Assembly (NCBI GenBank): GCA_017443595.1
Contig: JAFSYU010000060.1
Location: 105,268 to 169,267, forward strand
Origin: Clostridia bacterium
GTDB taxonomy: Bacteria > Bacillota > Clostridia > Oscillospirales > CAG-272
Reading direction: 5' to 3'
DNA length: 64,000 bases
The translations under genes were made by a program, and so were the position numbers. Below are positions 35,010 to 43,700 of this stretch, in pieces. The stretch's first letter is position 1. The number at the start of each line of letters is the position of its first letter. The notes below the pieces were generated by a model. That model was not told the origin of the DNA. It ran no database searches and saw only the letters and a list, made by a program, of their open reading frames with translations.

Positions 35010-36218
35010 TCAGTTTGAATTTATATACCTGAACAGCATCGTCACGTCTTTGTTGTTGACCTTGCCGTCTTCGTTGAAATCGTATGACGGATCTGCTTCG
35101 CTGTCAAAGATCTTCGTCACGTATCTGAAAAGCTCCACAACGTCCTTGTTGTCAACAAAGCAGTCAATATTTATATCTCCTTTTTTGAGCTTCGTTACCG
35201 GTATATCCGCCGTAAAAGTTGATATGAACGCGGTATCTTCCGTTTCCGGATTGTACGCGTAAACATAGACGGGCTGTTTTTTATACAACTCCGTTTGTAT
35301 AACGGCGTCGTAACCGTGGTTATTGCCGCATTTATGGACGTTATTTACGTCAGGCCTGGATGCGTTTGCGACTGTTTCCGTATGCTTTTCGGCATTAGGG
35401 TCGCCGATCGGTCCTCCTATATAAACGTGTATCTGAAGAGATATATTATTATCGCGCTTGTCAAAGCACCAGCCGCGGACTTTTACTCCTCCGCCGGATA
35501 TGCCGTACTCGTCTATCTGTACCATAATATCCGGGCAGCTCGGACCGACCTCGTATGACGGTCTGCATATGTAAACTATGTACGTATCGTCAATACTGTG
35601 CTGTTTTTCCGCAACTGCGCCGCCGTTCGTATCTATGCCGACTAAGCTTGAATTTCCCTCAACCGTCGTTATGGTCCTGTTTGAATAATCCACAAGGATG
35701 CCGACGTGGTTTGTGGGATTATTGTTTCTTGAACTTTTGAAATATACTATATCTCCGGGCTCGGGCGTGTATTTTCCGGCGGCAACGTCCGCGCGCGAAT
35801 AAGCCTGACCCTTATTCTGAAACCAGCTCAGACCGCTTGGAGTATACGCGTGCTTCGGAACGACGGATTCAGATACGTTTGCCGCGTACGCGCACCACGA
35901 TACGAATATGGCGCACCACATATCCTGCATACCGTACCATCTGCCGTATTCCGTATAGTTTTTCGTTCCGTTTACCGTACCTGACAGCTGCGAGCTGTTC
36001 GAGCCTTCAAAATAACCCACCTGCGATCTTGCGATATTCACAATATCCGTTCTCAGATCGCCTGTACGTTCCACCGCGCACAGCTTTTCATAATACGGCC
36101 CGGATCTATAAGAATCGGATCCGCTGTATTTCAGCGCGACGGCAGACGGCGACAGTAATACGAAAAGGGAAGTAAAAGACAGTATCAGCGATATGACGGT
36201 GATGATTTTTCTTTTCAT
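35010..36218 (-). CDS. Secreted CHAP-domain protein with C-terminal dockerin
   Basis: Secreted protein of 402 residues. Signal peptide (MKRKIITVISLILSFTSLFV, cleavage near AVA-LK), then a CHAP-type Cys/His hydrolase domain (about 60-220) with the nucleophile region DMWCAIFVSWCAYA, PEPGDIVYFKS and the His in NPTNHVGILVDY. A beta domain follows (about 225-335), then a dockerin with two calcium loops, DINIDCFVDNKDVVELFRY and DFNEDGKVNNKDVTMLFRY. It probably cuts peptidoglycan peptides or acts as an amidase outside the cell, anchored through the dockerin. It is preceded by AAAAAGGA and follows mltG by 14 bases. Confidence 0.85.
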   Translation of the reverse strand: MKRKIITVISLILSFTSLFVLLSPSAVALKYSGSDSYRSGPYYEKLCAVERTGDLRTDIVNIARSQVGYFEGSNSSQLSGTVNGTKNYTEYGRWYGMQDMWCAIFVSWCAYAANVSESVVPKHAYTPSGLSWFQNKGQAYSRADVAAGKYTPEPGDIVYFKSSRNNNPTNHVGILVDYSNRTITTVEGNSSLVGIDTNGGAVAEKQHSIDDTYIVYICRPSYEVGPSCPDIMVQIDEYGISGGGVKVRGWCFDKRDNNISLQIHVYIGGPIGDPNAEKHTETVANASRPDVNNVHKCGNNHGYDAVIQTELYKKQPVYVYAYNPETEDTAFISTFTADIPVTKLKKGDINIDCFVDNKDVVELFRYVTKIFDSEADPSYDFNEDGKVNNKDVTMLFRYINSN

Positions 36219-36232
36219 TTTTGATATCCTTT

Positions 36233-37396
36233 TTATCTTGCGTTTTCTTCGCGTACTTTTGCGACGTTTGATCTGTGCTCGGCAAGCGTTCTGCCGTAGA
36301 GCATCTCGCCGCTCTTGCGCGATACGAAGTAGTAATAATCCGTATCAGCCGGGTTGAACGAGGTGTATATCGCACTCCAGCCGGGATTGCATATAGGTCC
36401 GGGCATCAGCCCGTCGTAAACGTAGGTGTTGTACGGATCGTCAAATTCAAGGTCTTTCTGCGTTATGTCCGCTTTATGCTCGCGTATGGCGTAAAGCACG
36501 GTAGAGTCACATTCGAGTTTCGGATAAGTTGAAAGATCTTTTAATCTGTTGTGTATAACGCTTGAAACAAGCTCCATATCTGAGTTGAAATACGCTTCTT
36601 TCTGTATTATCGAAGCTATTTTCATATAATCGTCAAGCGTCAGATCCGCTTTGTCCAAAAACGTATAGAATTCCGCCGTAAGCTTTGTGTCAAAGTTGTC
36701 AAGCAGCTTGTTTATAATCTGTTCCTCCTCCCAGTCGGAGTAGAAATAATACGTATCCGGGAAGAGATATCCTTCAAGCCTGTAACGGCGGTTTTTGTCT
36801 TTGGGCAGCGCGTCAAGCCTTCTAATGAATTCATAATCGTACTTTCCGTTTTCAATAGCGTCAACAAAGCCGTCGCGCGTTCCTATACCTTCGCTCAGAA
36901 ACAGGTCTATTATCTCGTCAACCGTGTAGCCTTCCGGTATCATTATGGTGACTATGCGTCTTTCACCGGACTGCGCAAGGAACATATTTATAAGGCTGTC
37001 GTAATTCTGCTGTGAGGACGCGGTGTAAGTACCGGGAATGAAATTCTCCCCGTCGTCAAGTTTGAGCCGCGCGTAAAGGCGGAATATGGCGGGATATCTT
37101 ATTATTCCTTTTTCGGCAAGCTCGTTTGATACGTCAAGTATCGTCGGGTACATACCTAAATTTATCTCAGCGGAACGCTCCGTTTTCTGCAGCGCAAAAA
37201 CGTCGTTTCCAACGGAAAGGATGAAGAAAGACGCCGCGACGGAAGCAAGAAGAATGAGCGTTATATATATCACGGCTATGGTCACGCTGTATATCGTGCT
37301 GTGACTTTTGTATTTAAGCTCGCGCCCCGTCTCGTCTATCGGCTTTTTTTTGCGGGGGCGCTGCTTTACTGTTTCGTCTTTATTTGTGTTAGACAT
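36233..37396 (-). CDS. mltG: Endolytic transglycosylase MltG
   Basis: Membrane-anchored YceG/MltG family enzyme of 387 residues that cuts nascent peptidoglycan strands and sets glycan length. A basic cytoplasmic N-terminus precedes one helix (about 36-65, VIYITLILLASVAASFFILS). The LysM-like part holds IMIPEGYTVDEI, and the catalytic domain shows ASIIQKEAYFNSDMELVSSVIHNRL with the catalytic Glu, followed by LECDSTVLYA and the closing YNTYVYDGLMPGPICNPG. AAAGGA precedes the ATG. It lies downstream of the CPBP, folate and FtsK genes in one orientation. Confidence 0.93.
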   Translation of the reverse strand: MSNTNKDETVKQRPRKKKPIDETGRELKYKSHSTIYSVTIAVIYITLILLASVAASFFILSVGNDVFALQKTERSAEINLGMYPTILDVSNELAEKGIIRYPAIFRLYARLKLDDGENFIPGTYTASSQQNYDSLINMFLAQSGERRIVTIMIPEGYTVDEIIDLFLSEGIGTRDGFVDAIENGKYDYEFIRRLDALPKDKNRRYRLEGYLFPDTYYFYSDWEEEQIINKLLDNFDTKLTAEFYTFLDKADLTLDDYMKIASIIQKEAYFNSDMELVSSVIHNRLKDLSTYPKLECDSTVLYAIREHKADITQKDLEFDDPYNTYVYDGLMPGPICNPGWSAIYTSFNPADTDYYYFVSRKSGEMLYGRTLAEHRSNVAKVREENAR

Positions 37397-37419
37397 AATA
37401 ACGGTCCTTTCGATGATAA

Positions 37420-38319
37420 CTAACGTCCGGCTCTCATGATGCCGGCAAAAACGGCAAATCCGAGGCAGAGAAGAAATCCGGGAGATACAAGGGATATGAG
37501 CAGCGAGCGCAGCCTTACGTTAAGAGGAGGGAACTCCTCGTTTTCTTTTTCCGGCAGTTTTGCCGCATCGTATTCAAGTATTTTCTGCGCTCTTGACAAA
37601 GCAAAGAACAGGAATAAAAGCATGGCGCATACGAACGCGAAAACAAACGGTATCATATTGTCCGCTTTGTTTGCCGCGTCGCTTAAGATCTTCTGTGAAA
37701 ACACGGACATCAGGTTGTATAAAAAGTGCGAAAGCATTGAGGCGAATACGGATTTAGTCACCTCGTACACGAGCGCGAGCACCGCACCGCACATGAAATA
37801 CGATAAAAACGAAGTAAGAGAAAAATGAACGAGAGAAAACAGAGCGGAGGAGAGCACCACTGCGCCGAATACGCCGAATTTCCTGTATTCTCCGTAAATA
37901 ACGCTTCTGAAAGCTATTTCCTCGGTAATCGCGGGCAAAAGGCAGTATATGACTATGATGTAAAGTATGCCCGGTACGGTTATCTCAGACAGATCCGCGT
38001 AATAAGCTCCCGATGCGCCGCTTGTCTTTACGCCTATCAGAACTGACGCGCAGAACATGAAAACGGACGCGCAGATAACGAACAGTATCGAAGAAGCTCC
38101 GAAGAAGCGGAAGCCTGATTCACGGTATTTTATCGGTCCTTTTATCCTCTTGTATATTATTGACGGCAGAACGAAAACAAGTATCTGCGTTACAAAAACT
38201 ATAAGAAAAGTATTGACGGAAAAACCGCTGTCAAGCTTTATAAAAGACGCCGCGAAAAGAAGTATATAAACGATAAGCGCAAAAACCGGCGTTATATGAT
38301 AATCTTTAATTTTTGACAA
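37420..38319 (-). CDS. CPBP-family intramembrane protease
   Basis: Polytopic membrane protein of 299 residues with about eight helices. The CAAX/ABI (CPBP) motifs are present: EEIAFRSVIYGEYRKFG (EExxxR) near 136-152, FSLVHF near 167 and a third segment FASMLSHFLYNLMSVF near 196-211 with the conserved His and Asn. Bacterial members act in protein quality control, peptide maturation or bacteriocin immunity; no peptide gene is nearby to suggest a substrate. The TTG start at 38319 overlaps the end of the folate cyclo-ligase gene by 14 bases. Confidence 0.85.
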   Translation of the reverse strand: MSKIKDYHITPVFALIVYILLFAASFIKLDSGFSVNTFLIVFVTQILVFVLPSIIYKRIKGPIKYRESGFRFFGASSILFVICASVFMFCASVLIGVKTSGASGAYYADLSEITVPGILYIIVIYCLLPAITEEIAFRSVIYGEYRKFGVFGAVVLSSALFSLVHFSLTSFLSYFMCGAVLALVYEVTKSVFASMLSHFLYNLMSVFSQKILSDAANKADNMIPFVFAFVCAMLLFLFFALSRAQKILEYDAAKLPEKENEEFPPLNVRLRSLLISLVSPGFLLCLGFAVFAGIMRAGR

Positions 38320-38899
38320 CTGTGAGGATACCTCCCTCCGTTACCGTGAAATCCGCCTGTATGTCGTACTGGCCGCGCGGGACTTTATCAAAAAGAAACT
38401 CGGAAAAAGTGACGGCGGCAAGCGTCCCGTTGAATCCGGACAGAAACCTGTCGTAATAACCGCCGCCGTATCCTATGCGGTAGCCTTGTTTATCCGCGGC
38501 TACGGCGGGGATAAAGCAGACGGAGCAGGACTGAGCCGCGGGGTCGAACACCGGCAGATGCTCTGACGGTTCCATTATACCGTAAGAGCCGGCGGATAAT
38601 ACGGCAGGATCGGAAACGTAATAAAACGTCATATCGTGCGTGCCGGGTATGCAGCGCGGATAAGCTACACGTTTTCCGTCGGCAAGAGCCTTTTTTGCCA
38701 GATACGAAAGATCCGGCTCGTCCGGCAGCGCCGCGTACAAAAGCAGCGTGTCGTAGTATTTGTACGATATGGAATTTATGATATGATCACAAATTTTCTG
38801 CTCGTACTCCGCTTTTATTTCTTTCGGCATACAGCGCCTTTTCTGCAGGCATTCTTCTCTGTACCGGCTTTTTTCCTTTTTGATACCGTAAAGCATCAT
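38306..38899 (-). CDS. 5-formyltetrahydrofolate cyclo-ligase
   Basis: Cytoplasmic enzyme of 197 residues that turns 5-formyl-THF into 5,10-methenyl-THF with ATP. The N-terminal basic helix KEKSRYREECLQKRRCMP fits the ATP-binding part, and IGYGGGYYDRFLSGFNG near 146-162 is the family signature. It begins with ATGATG and its first ATG overlaps the DJ-1 stop by four bases. Together with folD elsewhere in the window it supports one-carbon metabolism, although the two are in different operons. Confidence 0.93.
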   Translation of the reverse strand: MMLYGIKKEKSRYREECLQKRRCMPKEIKAEYEQKICDHIINSISYKYYDTLLLYAALPDEPDLSYLAKKALADGKRVAYPRCIPGTHDMTFYYVSDPAVLSAGSYGIMEPSEHLPVFDPAAQSCSVCFIPAVAADKQGYRIGYGGGYYDRFLSGFNGTLAAVTFSEFLFDKVPRGQYDIQADFTVTEGGILTVVKN

Positions 38900-39444
38900 T
38901 TCAGCATTATTCTTTTTGCAAGATTTCCGGCTGTTTTTTCGTCTTTTAAAACGGACACTATCGCAAGTCCGAAGTCAACTGCGCATCCCATGCCCTTTGC
39001 GGTTATCGTTTTGCCGTCAGTTACGACTTTGTCCGGAAGTACCGTCGCGCCGTCAAGCATATTTTCAAATCCGGGATAGCACGTGGCTTTTTTGCCTTTG
39101 AGCAGACCGAGCCTGCCGAGTACGGACGGGGCCGCGCAGATTGCGCAGAGCAGACCGCCCTGTTTTGCGATAAGTTTTACAAATTCGCATACCGTTTTGT
39201 TGTTTGCAAGCGTCTCGGTCCCGGGCATACCGCCGGGAAGTATGACCGCCTCGGCTGTTTTCGGCGCGGCTTTTTCAAACTCGGAAACAGATATTTCCGT
39301 ATGGAAAGTGATACGGTTGGAGCCGGTCACGGCCTTGTCCGGTATACCTACCGTCGTAACTTCAAAACCGGCGCGGCGCAGTACGTCAAGCGTTGCAAGC
39401 GCTTCGACCTCTTCAACGCCGTTTGCGCAAAACATGTATATCAT
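38896..39444 (-). CDS. DJ-1/PfpI-family protein
   Basis: A 182-residue cytoplasmic protein of the DJ-1 family. The nucleophilic Cys sits in the elbow GGLLCAICAAPSVLGRLGL near 99-117, and the acidic residue that tunes it is in ANGVEEVEALATLDVLRRAG near 8-27. The DJ-1 type ThiJ members act as glyoxalases, deglycases or redox chaperones; the exact activity is disputed. CGGAGGG precedes the ATG. It is coupled by ATGA overlap to the downstream folate enzyme and follows ftsK/spoIIIE by 12 bases. Confidence 0.87.
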   Translation of the reverse strand: MIYMFCANGVEEVEALATLDVLRRAGFEVTTVGIPDKAVTGSNRITFHTEISVSEFEKAAPKTAEAVILPGGMPGTETLANNKTVCEFVKLIAKQGGLLCAICAAPSVLGRLGLLKGKKATCYPGFENMLDGATVLPDKVVTDGKTITAKGMGCAVDFGLAIVSVLKDEKTAGNLAKRIMLK

Positions 39445-39456
39445 ATATTCCCTCCG

Positions 39457-42006
39457 TTATTCCTGCTCTTCGCTGCCGTATTTGGCTTCAAACTGCTCGC
39501 GTGACATAATAAGCTCGCGCGGTTTGCTGCCGTTTGCGCCGGAGCAGATGCCCATTTCTTCCATTCTGTCTATTATCTTAGCCGCGCGTCCGTAACCTAT
39601 GGACAGCTTGCGGTTGAGAAGCGAAGTGGCGACTTTGCCGGCGTCAAACGATATTTCAATGGCGGATAAAAGCAGCTCGTCGTCGCCTGACTCGGCGCCG
39701 GGCAGAGCAAGCTTTTTCTTGCCCGTGTTTATGTTTTCCGCTTCTTTGTCTATGTTCTTTATCGCCTCGTCGCTGTAATTTGTCTCTATACCCTGGTTCT
39801 TTATGAAGTTTACAACGGACTCGACTTCCGCCTCGGAGACGAAAGCGCCCTGCAGACGCGTCAGCTTAAGCGCGCCGACGGGTTTATAAAGCATATCGCC
39901 GCGCCCGATAAGACGCTCCGCGCCGCCCTCGTCAAGTATGGTCCTTGAGTCTATCTGTGAACCGACGCGGCAGGCTATACGCGACGGTATGTTGTTCTTT
40001 ATCGTACCGGAGATTATCGTGACGTCCGGTCTCTGCGTACCGATTATCAGATGCATTCCCGCGGCTCTCGCCTTGGCGGCTATACGCGCTATCGAGCTTT
40101 CAACGTTGTCCTTGGACGTTGCCATAAGATCGGCAAGCTCGTCAATAATTATCACGAGGAGCGGAAGCTTTTCCATTTCTTCTTTGTCTTTCGCCGCCTC
40201 GTTATAGCTGAAAATGTTTCTGCATCCCGCGGCTTCTATAAGGTCGTATCTGCGCTCCATCTCCTGCACGAGCCAGTTGAGCGCGCCGGCCGCTTTTTTC
40301 ATATCCGTTATTACCGGAACGAGCAGATGCGGTATGCCTATGTAAGGCGCGAATTCAACTTTTTTGGGGTCTATCATAATGAGCTTGACCTCGTCCGGCC
40401 TGGCTCTGTATAAAATACTTACTATAAGGCTGTTAATGCATACGGATTTACCCATGCCCGTTGCGCCGGCGATTATCATATGTGGCATTTTCTGTATGTC
40501 AAGAAACGTAGGCGAATTTGAAACGTCGACGCCGAGCGCACAGAACACCTTGCTTTTCGCGGCTCTGAATATATCCGTATCGAGCAGAGAACGGATATTT
40601 ACGGTAAACGGCACTTTGTTAGGCACCTCTATGCCCACCGTGTCCTTGCCTTCTATAGAGCCTTCAAATCTTACGCCGCCGGACGCCAAAACTCTTGCCA
40701 GGTCGTCTATAAGATTGCCTATTTTGGCTATTCTCACGCCCGGAGCGGGTCTTAATTCATAACGCGTTATCGTAGGACCGCGCGATATATTGTCAACTGA
40801 TACGGAGATGCCGAAGTTGGCAAGCGTGTCAACTATCTTTCTCGCGTTGCTGTTCGCCTCTTCGTTGCTGATGCCGGCGCCTTTCGCGTCGGGCGGAGAA
40901 AGCAGCTTCATAGGCGGGAATTTATAAACGGGCTGAGGCTTTTCTTTGGGCGGCTGTTTTTCGTCGGACGGCGCAAGATCGTCCGCGTTTGTGCCGACAA
41001 CTTCTTTTACCGTGTCCAGCTTGTCCTCATCCGGATTTTTCTTTTTCGCCGTTTCTTTTACTGGTCTGTCCACGAGAATGCCGTCTTCCAAGAATATTTC
41101 AGCCGGTTTTCTTACAAACTCGTCAACGCCTTCGTCCTCGCTGTCAAGAAGCTCGTCCAGCGCGTCGCGCTTTTTCGGCGTCAGCCCGTCGTCCTCGCTG
41201 TCAAAATCATACGCTTTCTTCACGCGTTTTTTAGGCGCGGGATCGTCGTTTTCAAGATCAAAGTCATTCGCTTTTTTTGTTTGCTTTTTCGGCTGATCAG
41301 CCGTATGATCCTCGTAATAATCTATTTTGATCTCTTCTTCTTCCGCCGCGGCTTTCTTTGCCGCCGCTTTTCTTTTATGCTCGTCTAAAAGTTTTGACTG
41401 AGCTTCCGCTCCCGCCTTGACTTTTCTTTCAATATAAGAGGCGATGGCGGACGGAGTTATGCCTATTGTAAGGCAGAAGAATATAAGAAACATAAGCATT
41501 GATAAAATGCCTGTAAACACGGCTCCGAGACCGCTTCTCATAAGCTGAGCAAGATAACCTCCCACAACTCCGCCGCCGTGGAAGCCTTTGCTTTTATCAA
41601 ACAGATCCGCCGCCGTGAGCGCTGCGGATTTTTCAAGTGAGAACACGCCGCAGAATACGGATAAGAAAAACTGTGATATAAGTCCCCATAATATGCAGAA
41701 AAGAAGCCTGTTTTTATCTATGATCCGCTTTAAAAACACGGCGAGGAGCAGAAGCAGTATAGGCAAAAGTACGGCTGAAACGCCGAACACGCCGAAAAGC
41801 CCTGTCCTTATCCCGAGTCCTACGGCCCCGGAAGCGGCGGGGAATATATAACAAAACAGAAGAAACAGCGCGATAAGCCCGATAACGAACTGTATTATGC
41901 GAATGACCGCGGTGTTGTCGCCTTGTTGTTTTACAGTTGTTCTTTTTGCGGCTTTAACGCTTTTTGTCCTTGTTTTTTTAGCTGTGGTTTTTCTTTTTTG
42001 TGCCAT
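39457..42006 (-). CDS. ftsK: DNA translocase FtsK/SpoIIIE
   Basis: Membrane-anchored, septal DNA pump of 849 residues. A basic N-terminus precedes four or five helices (about 30-185), then a charged linker (about 190-365) containing two copies of a KKxxKKAxDFDxExDD unit. The motor follows: IAGATGMGKSVCINSLIVSI (Walker A) and LLVIIIDELADLM (Walker B), with the DPKKVEFAPYIGIPHLL segment. The C-terminal gamma domain (about 780-849) has SFDAGKVATSLLNRKLSIGYGRAAKIIDRM for DNA-sequence reading. In spore formers one protein often serves both division and forespore DNA transfer. It is preceded by uppP and followed by DJ-1. Confidence 0.93.
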   Translation of the reverse strand: MAQKRKTTAKKTRTKSVKAAKRTTVKQQGDNTAVIRIIQFVIGLIALFLLFCYIFPAASGAVGLGIRTGLFGVFGVSAVLLPILLLLLAVFLKRIIDKNRLLFCILWGLISQFFLSVFCGVFSLEKSAALTAADLFDKSKGFHGGGVVGGYLAQLMRSGLGAVFTGILSMLMFLIFFCLTIGITPSAIASYIERKVKAGAEAQSKLLDEHKRKAAAKKAAAEEEEIKIDYYEDHTADQPKKQTKKANDFDLENDDPAPKKRVKKAYDFDSEDDGLTPKKRDALDELLDSEDEGVDEFVRKPAEIFLEDGILVDRPVKETAKKKNPDEDKLDTVKEVVGTNADDLAPSDEKQPPKEKPQPVYKFPPMKLLSPPDAKGAGISNEEANSNARKIVDTLANFGISVSVDNISRGPTITRYELRPAPGVRIAKIGNLIDDLARVLASGGVRFEGSIEGKDTVGIEVPNKVPFTVNIRSLLDTDIFRAAKSKVFCALGVDVSNSPTFLDIQKMPHMIIAGATGMGKSVCINSLIVSILYRARPDEVKLIMIDPKKVEFAPYIGIPHLLVPVITDMKKAAGALNWLVQEMERRYDLIEAAGCRNIFSYNEAAKDKEEMEKLPLLVIIIDELADLMATSKDNVESSIARIAAKARAAGMHLIIGTQRPDVTIISGTIKNNIPSRIACRVGSQIDSRTILDEGGAERLIGRGDMLYKPVGALKLTRLQGAFVSEAEVESVVNFIKNQGIETNYSDEAIKNIDKEAENINTGKKKLALPGAESGDDELLLSAIEISFDAGKVATSLLNRKLSIGYGRAAKIIDRMEEMGICSGANGSKPRELIMSREQFEAKYGSEEQE

Positions 42007-42017
42007 TTATTATCCTT

Positions 42018-42863
42018 TCATGCGCCGAGCCCGCGGTATATCGCGTACGCGCCGACGGCAAAGCAGTAAAATGAAAAATATCTGAATTTTGATCTGCCGG
42101 ATACGAATACCAGCAGTTTTATCGCAAACAGTCCGAATACGGCGGCCGAAGCGCAGCCCGCGCCGTATACGGCAAGCGTCTGCAAGTCCGGCTTTGCGTT
42201 TATCAGCTCCGGCGCTTTCAGAACGCACGCGCCGAGTATAGCCGGAACGGACATAATAAAAGACAGCTTAACAGCGTCTTCACGCTTTATACCGTACAGC
42301 ATACCGCCCGTAACGGTCGCGCCGGAACGCGATATTCCGGGAACTGTCGCCAGAGCCTGAAACAGACCCATACCCAAAGCGTGTCCGTACTTTACGTTAT
42401 CCGCCGTCACGGTCTGTTTATTGCAGAAATCGGCTATGATAAGCATTATGCCGTTTACGATCAGCAAAGCGCCGACGGCGGCGGGATACAGCGCCAGAGT
42501 ATCGGACAGATCGTCCATGCCGCACAGCGCCGCTATGACAGTCGGCAGCGTTGCGATTACGGCAAACACGGCAAGACGCTCGTTATATAAAAGCGCATCA
42601 AGCCTGAATTTGTCTTTTATCAGTTTTTTCGGAGCGGTGAAAAGCCCTTTTAAAATGCCCCAAAGGTCTTTTCCGTATATCAGAACTACCGCGCAAAGCG
42701 TGCCGAGATGCAAAAGCACGTCAAACCCGGGATAACCATCGGGTGAAATAAGCCCGAACAGGCTGTGACCGAGCGCCAGATGCGCCGAGCTTGATACCGG
42801 CAGAAATTCCGCCGCGCCCTGAATTATTCCCAATATCACGGCTGATAATATATCCATACGCAT
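42018..42863 (-). CDS. uppP: Undecaprenyl-diphosphatase
   Basis: Polytopic membrane phosphatase (BacA/UppP) of 281 residues that recycles undecaprenyl diphosphate for wall synthesis. Signature sequences are IIQGAAEFLPVSSSAHLALG near 12-31 and VPGISRSGATVTGGMLYG near 158-175. Three in-frame ATGs occur; the first (42869) lies inside a small hairpin with no room for the ribosome site, so I place the start at 42863, with 42857 also possible. A consensus promoter lies upstream. It leads a cell-envelope operon with ftsK, DJ-1, folate cyclo-ligase, CPBP protease and mltG. Confidence 0.93.
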   Translation of the reverse strand: MRMDILSAVILGIIQGAAEFLPVSSSAHLALGHSLFGLISPDGYPGFDVLLHLGTLCAVVLIYGKDLWGILKGLFTAPKKLIKDKFRLDALLYNERLAVFAVIATLPTVIAALCGMDDLSDTLALYPAAVGALLIVNGIMLIIADFCNKQTVTADNVKYGHALGMGLFQALATVPGISRSGATVTGGMLYGIKREDAVKLSFIMSVPAILGACVLKAPELINAKPDLQTLAVYGAGCASAAVFGLFAIKLLVFVSGRSKFRYFSFYCFAVGAYAIYRGLGA

Positions 42864-42866
42864 ACC

Positions 42867-42890
42867 CATATCCTTTTTTATATGGATATG
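42867..42890 (-). promoter_or_regulatory. Small hairpin covering the uppP ribosome site
   Basis: Minus strand CATATCC, ten-base A-rich loop, GGATATG. The right arm includes the GGA of the presumed ribosome site AAAAAAGGA, so folding would partly hide it. A role in translation control is only a suggestion. Confidence 0.35.
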
Positions 42891-42905
42891 CTGCGGCTAC
42901 TCTAT

Positions 42906-42934
42906 ATTATAACAAAAATAAAGAGATATTTCAA
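42906..42934 (-). promoter_or_regulatory. Promoter for the uppP-ftsK operon
   Basis: Minus strand TTGAAA (42929-42934), 17-base spacer, TATAAT (42906-42911). Confidence 0.8.
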
Positions 42935-42936
42935 GT

Positions 42937-43332
42937 ATGTTGATAAATTTTTTTATGAACGGAGTTCATAAAGACGAAAAAATGCTTTCGCTGTGCGGTA
43001 TACTGGCGTTATTTGCCGGTGTTTTAAACGGTTTTATAGGCGTCGGAGGCGGCGTTTTGATGCTTCTGATACTTAAGATCATATATAAAAATTGCGACAA
43101 AGCCGCGTTTGCGTGCATACCCGCCGTCGTTCTTCCGATGACGGTGCTGAGCGCCGCGCTCTACGTCATACGCGAGCCGGATATCATAATAAAAACTCTG
43201 CCGCTTATCCCCGCGGCTCTTCTCGGCGGCTTTGCCGGGGCGCTTCTGCTCGGTAAAATAAAAAGCCGTGCGCTGTCCTTGATATTCGCGTCTGTCACGC
43301 TTTTTGCCGGCGTCATGGCGGTGGTGAAATGA
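42937..43332 (+). CDS. Half-size TauE/SafE-type transporter, first subunit
   Basis: A 131-residue membrane protein with about four helices, equal to one half of a TSUP (TauE/SafE) anion exporter. The first helix carries the repeat signature GVLNGFIGVGGGVLMLLIL. Normal TSUP proteins have two such halves fused (about 250 residues); here the second half is encoded by the next gene, with a four-base ATGA overlap, so the two probably assemble as a heterodimer. No clear ribosome site precedes the first ATG (42937); an internal ATG at 42982 is an alternative start. It is divergent from uppP. Confidence 0.75.
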   Translation: MLINFFMNGVHKDEKMLSLCGILALFAGVLNGFIGVGGGVLMLLILKIIYKNCDKAAFACIPAVVLPMTVLSAALYVIREPDIIIKTLPLIPAALLGGFAGALLLGKIKSRALSLIFASVTLFAGVMAVVK

Positions 43333-43700
43333 CTTTTTATTCCGTATGGGCGCATGTTATATGCTTTATAACGTCAGTCTCCTCCGGCATGGGAGCCGGA
43401 GGAGGCGGTTTATTGACTTTATATCTGTCTATGTTTTCGGGCGTTTCGCAGGCGGCGGCGCAGGGAATAAACCTGCTCGATTTCGCGTTTGCGTTAGCGC
43501 CGTCCGCCGTCGTCAACTTCGTGCGGTATAAACCCGATATCAGACTTATATCGTTTCTGACGTTCTGCGGGACTGTCGGCTGCGTACTCGGCGCGTTGTT
43601 TTCCTCGCACGTATCGGACGATGCGCTGCGCAAGTGCTGCGGCGTGTTTCTCGCCGCCGTCGGCGCGGTAACGCTCATATATGCTGCGAAGGATCGGTAG
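43329..43700 (+). CDS. Half-size TauE/SafE-type transporter, second subunit
   Basis: A 123-residue membrane protein with about four helices, the matching half of a TSUP transporter. The signature is SSGMGAGGGGLLTLYLSMFSG at the first helix, followed by AQGINLLDFAFALAPSAVVN. It lacks its own ribosome site and starts within the stop of the first half, so it is translated by coupling. Known TSUP proteins export sulfite, sulfonates or other small organic acids; the substrate here is unknown. The region after its stop is filled by intergenic repeats. Confidence 0.75.
   Translation: MTFYSVWAHVICFITSVSSGMGAGGGGLLTLYLSMFSGVSQAAAQGINLLDFAFALAPSAVVNFVRYKPDIRLISFLTFCGTVGCVLGALFSSHVSDDALRKCCGVFLAAVGAVTLIYAAKDR

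Noticed and set aside
42937..43700. Frameshift in a single TauE/SafE gene
   Set aside because: Each half begins and ends cleanly with an ATGA coupling and a full four-helix unit, and half-size pairs are known; kept as two genes, although long-read confirmation would help.
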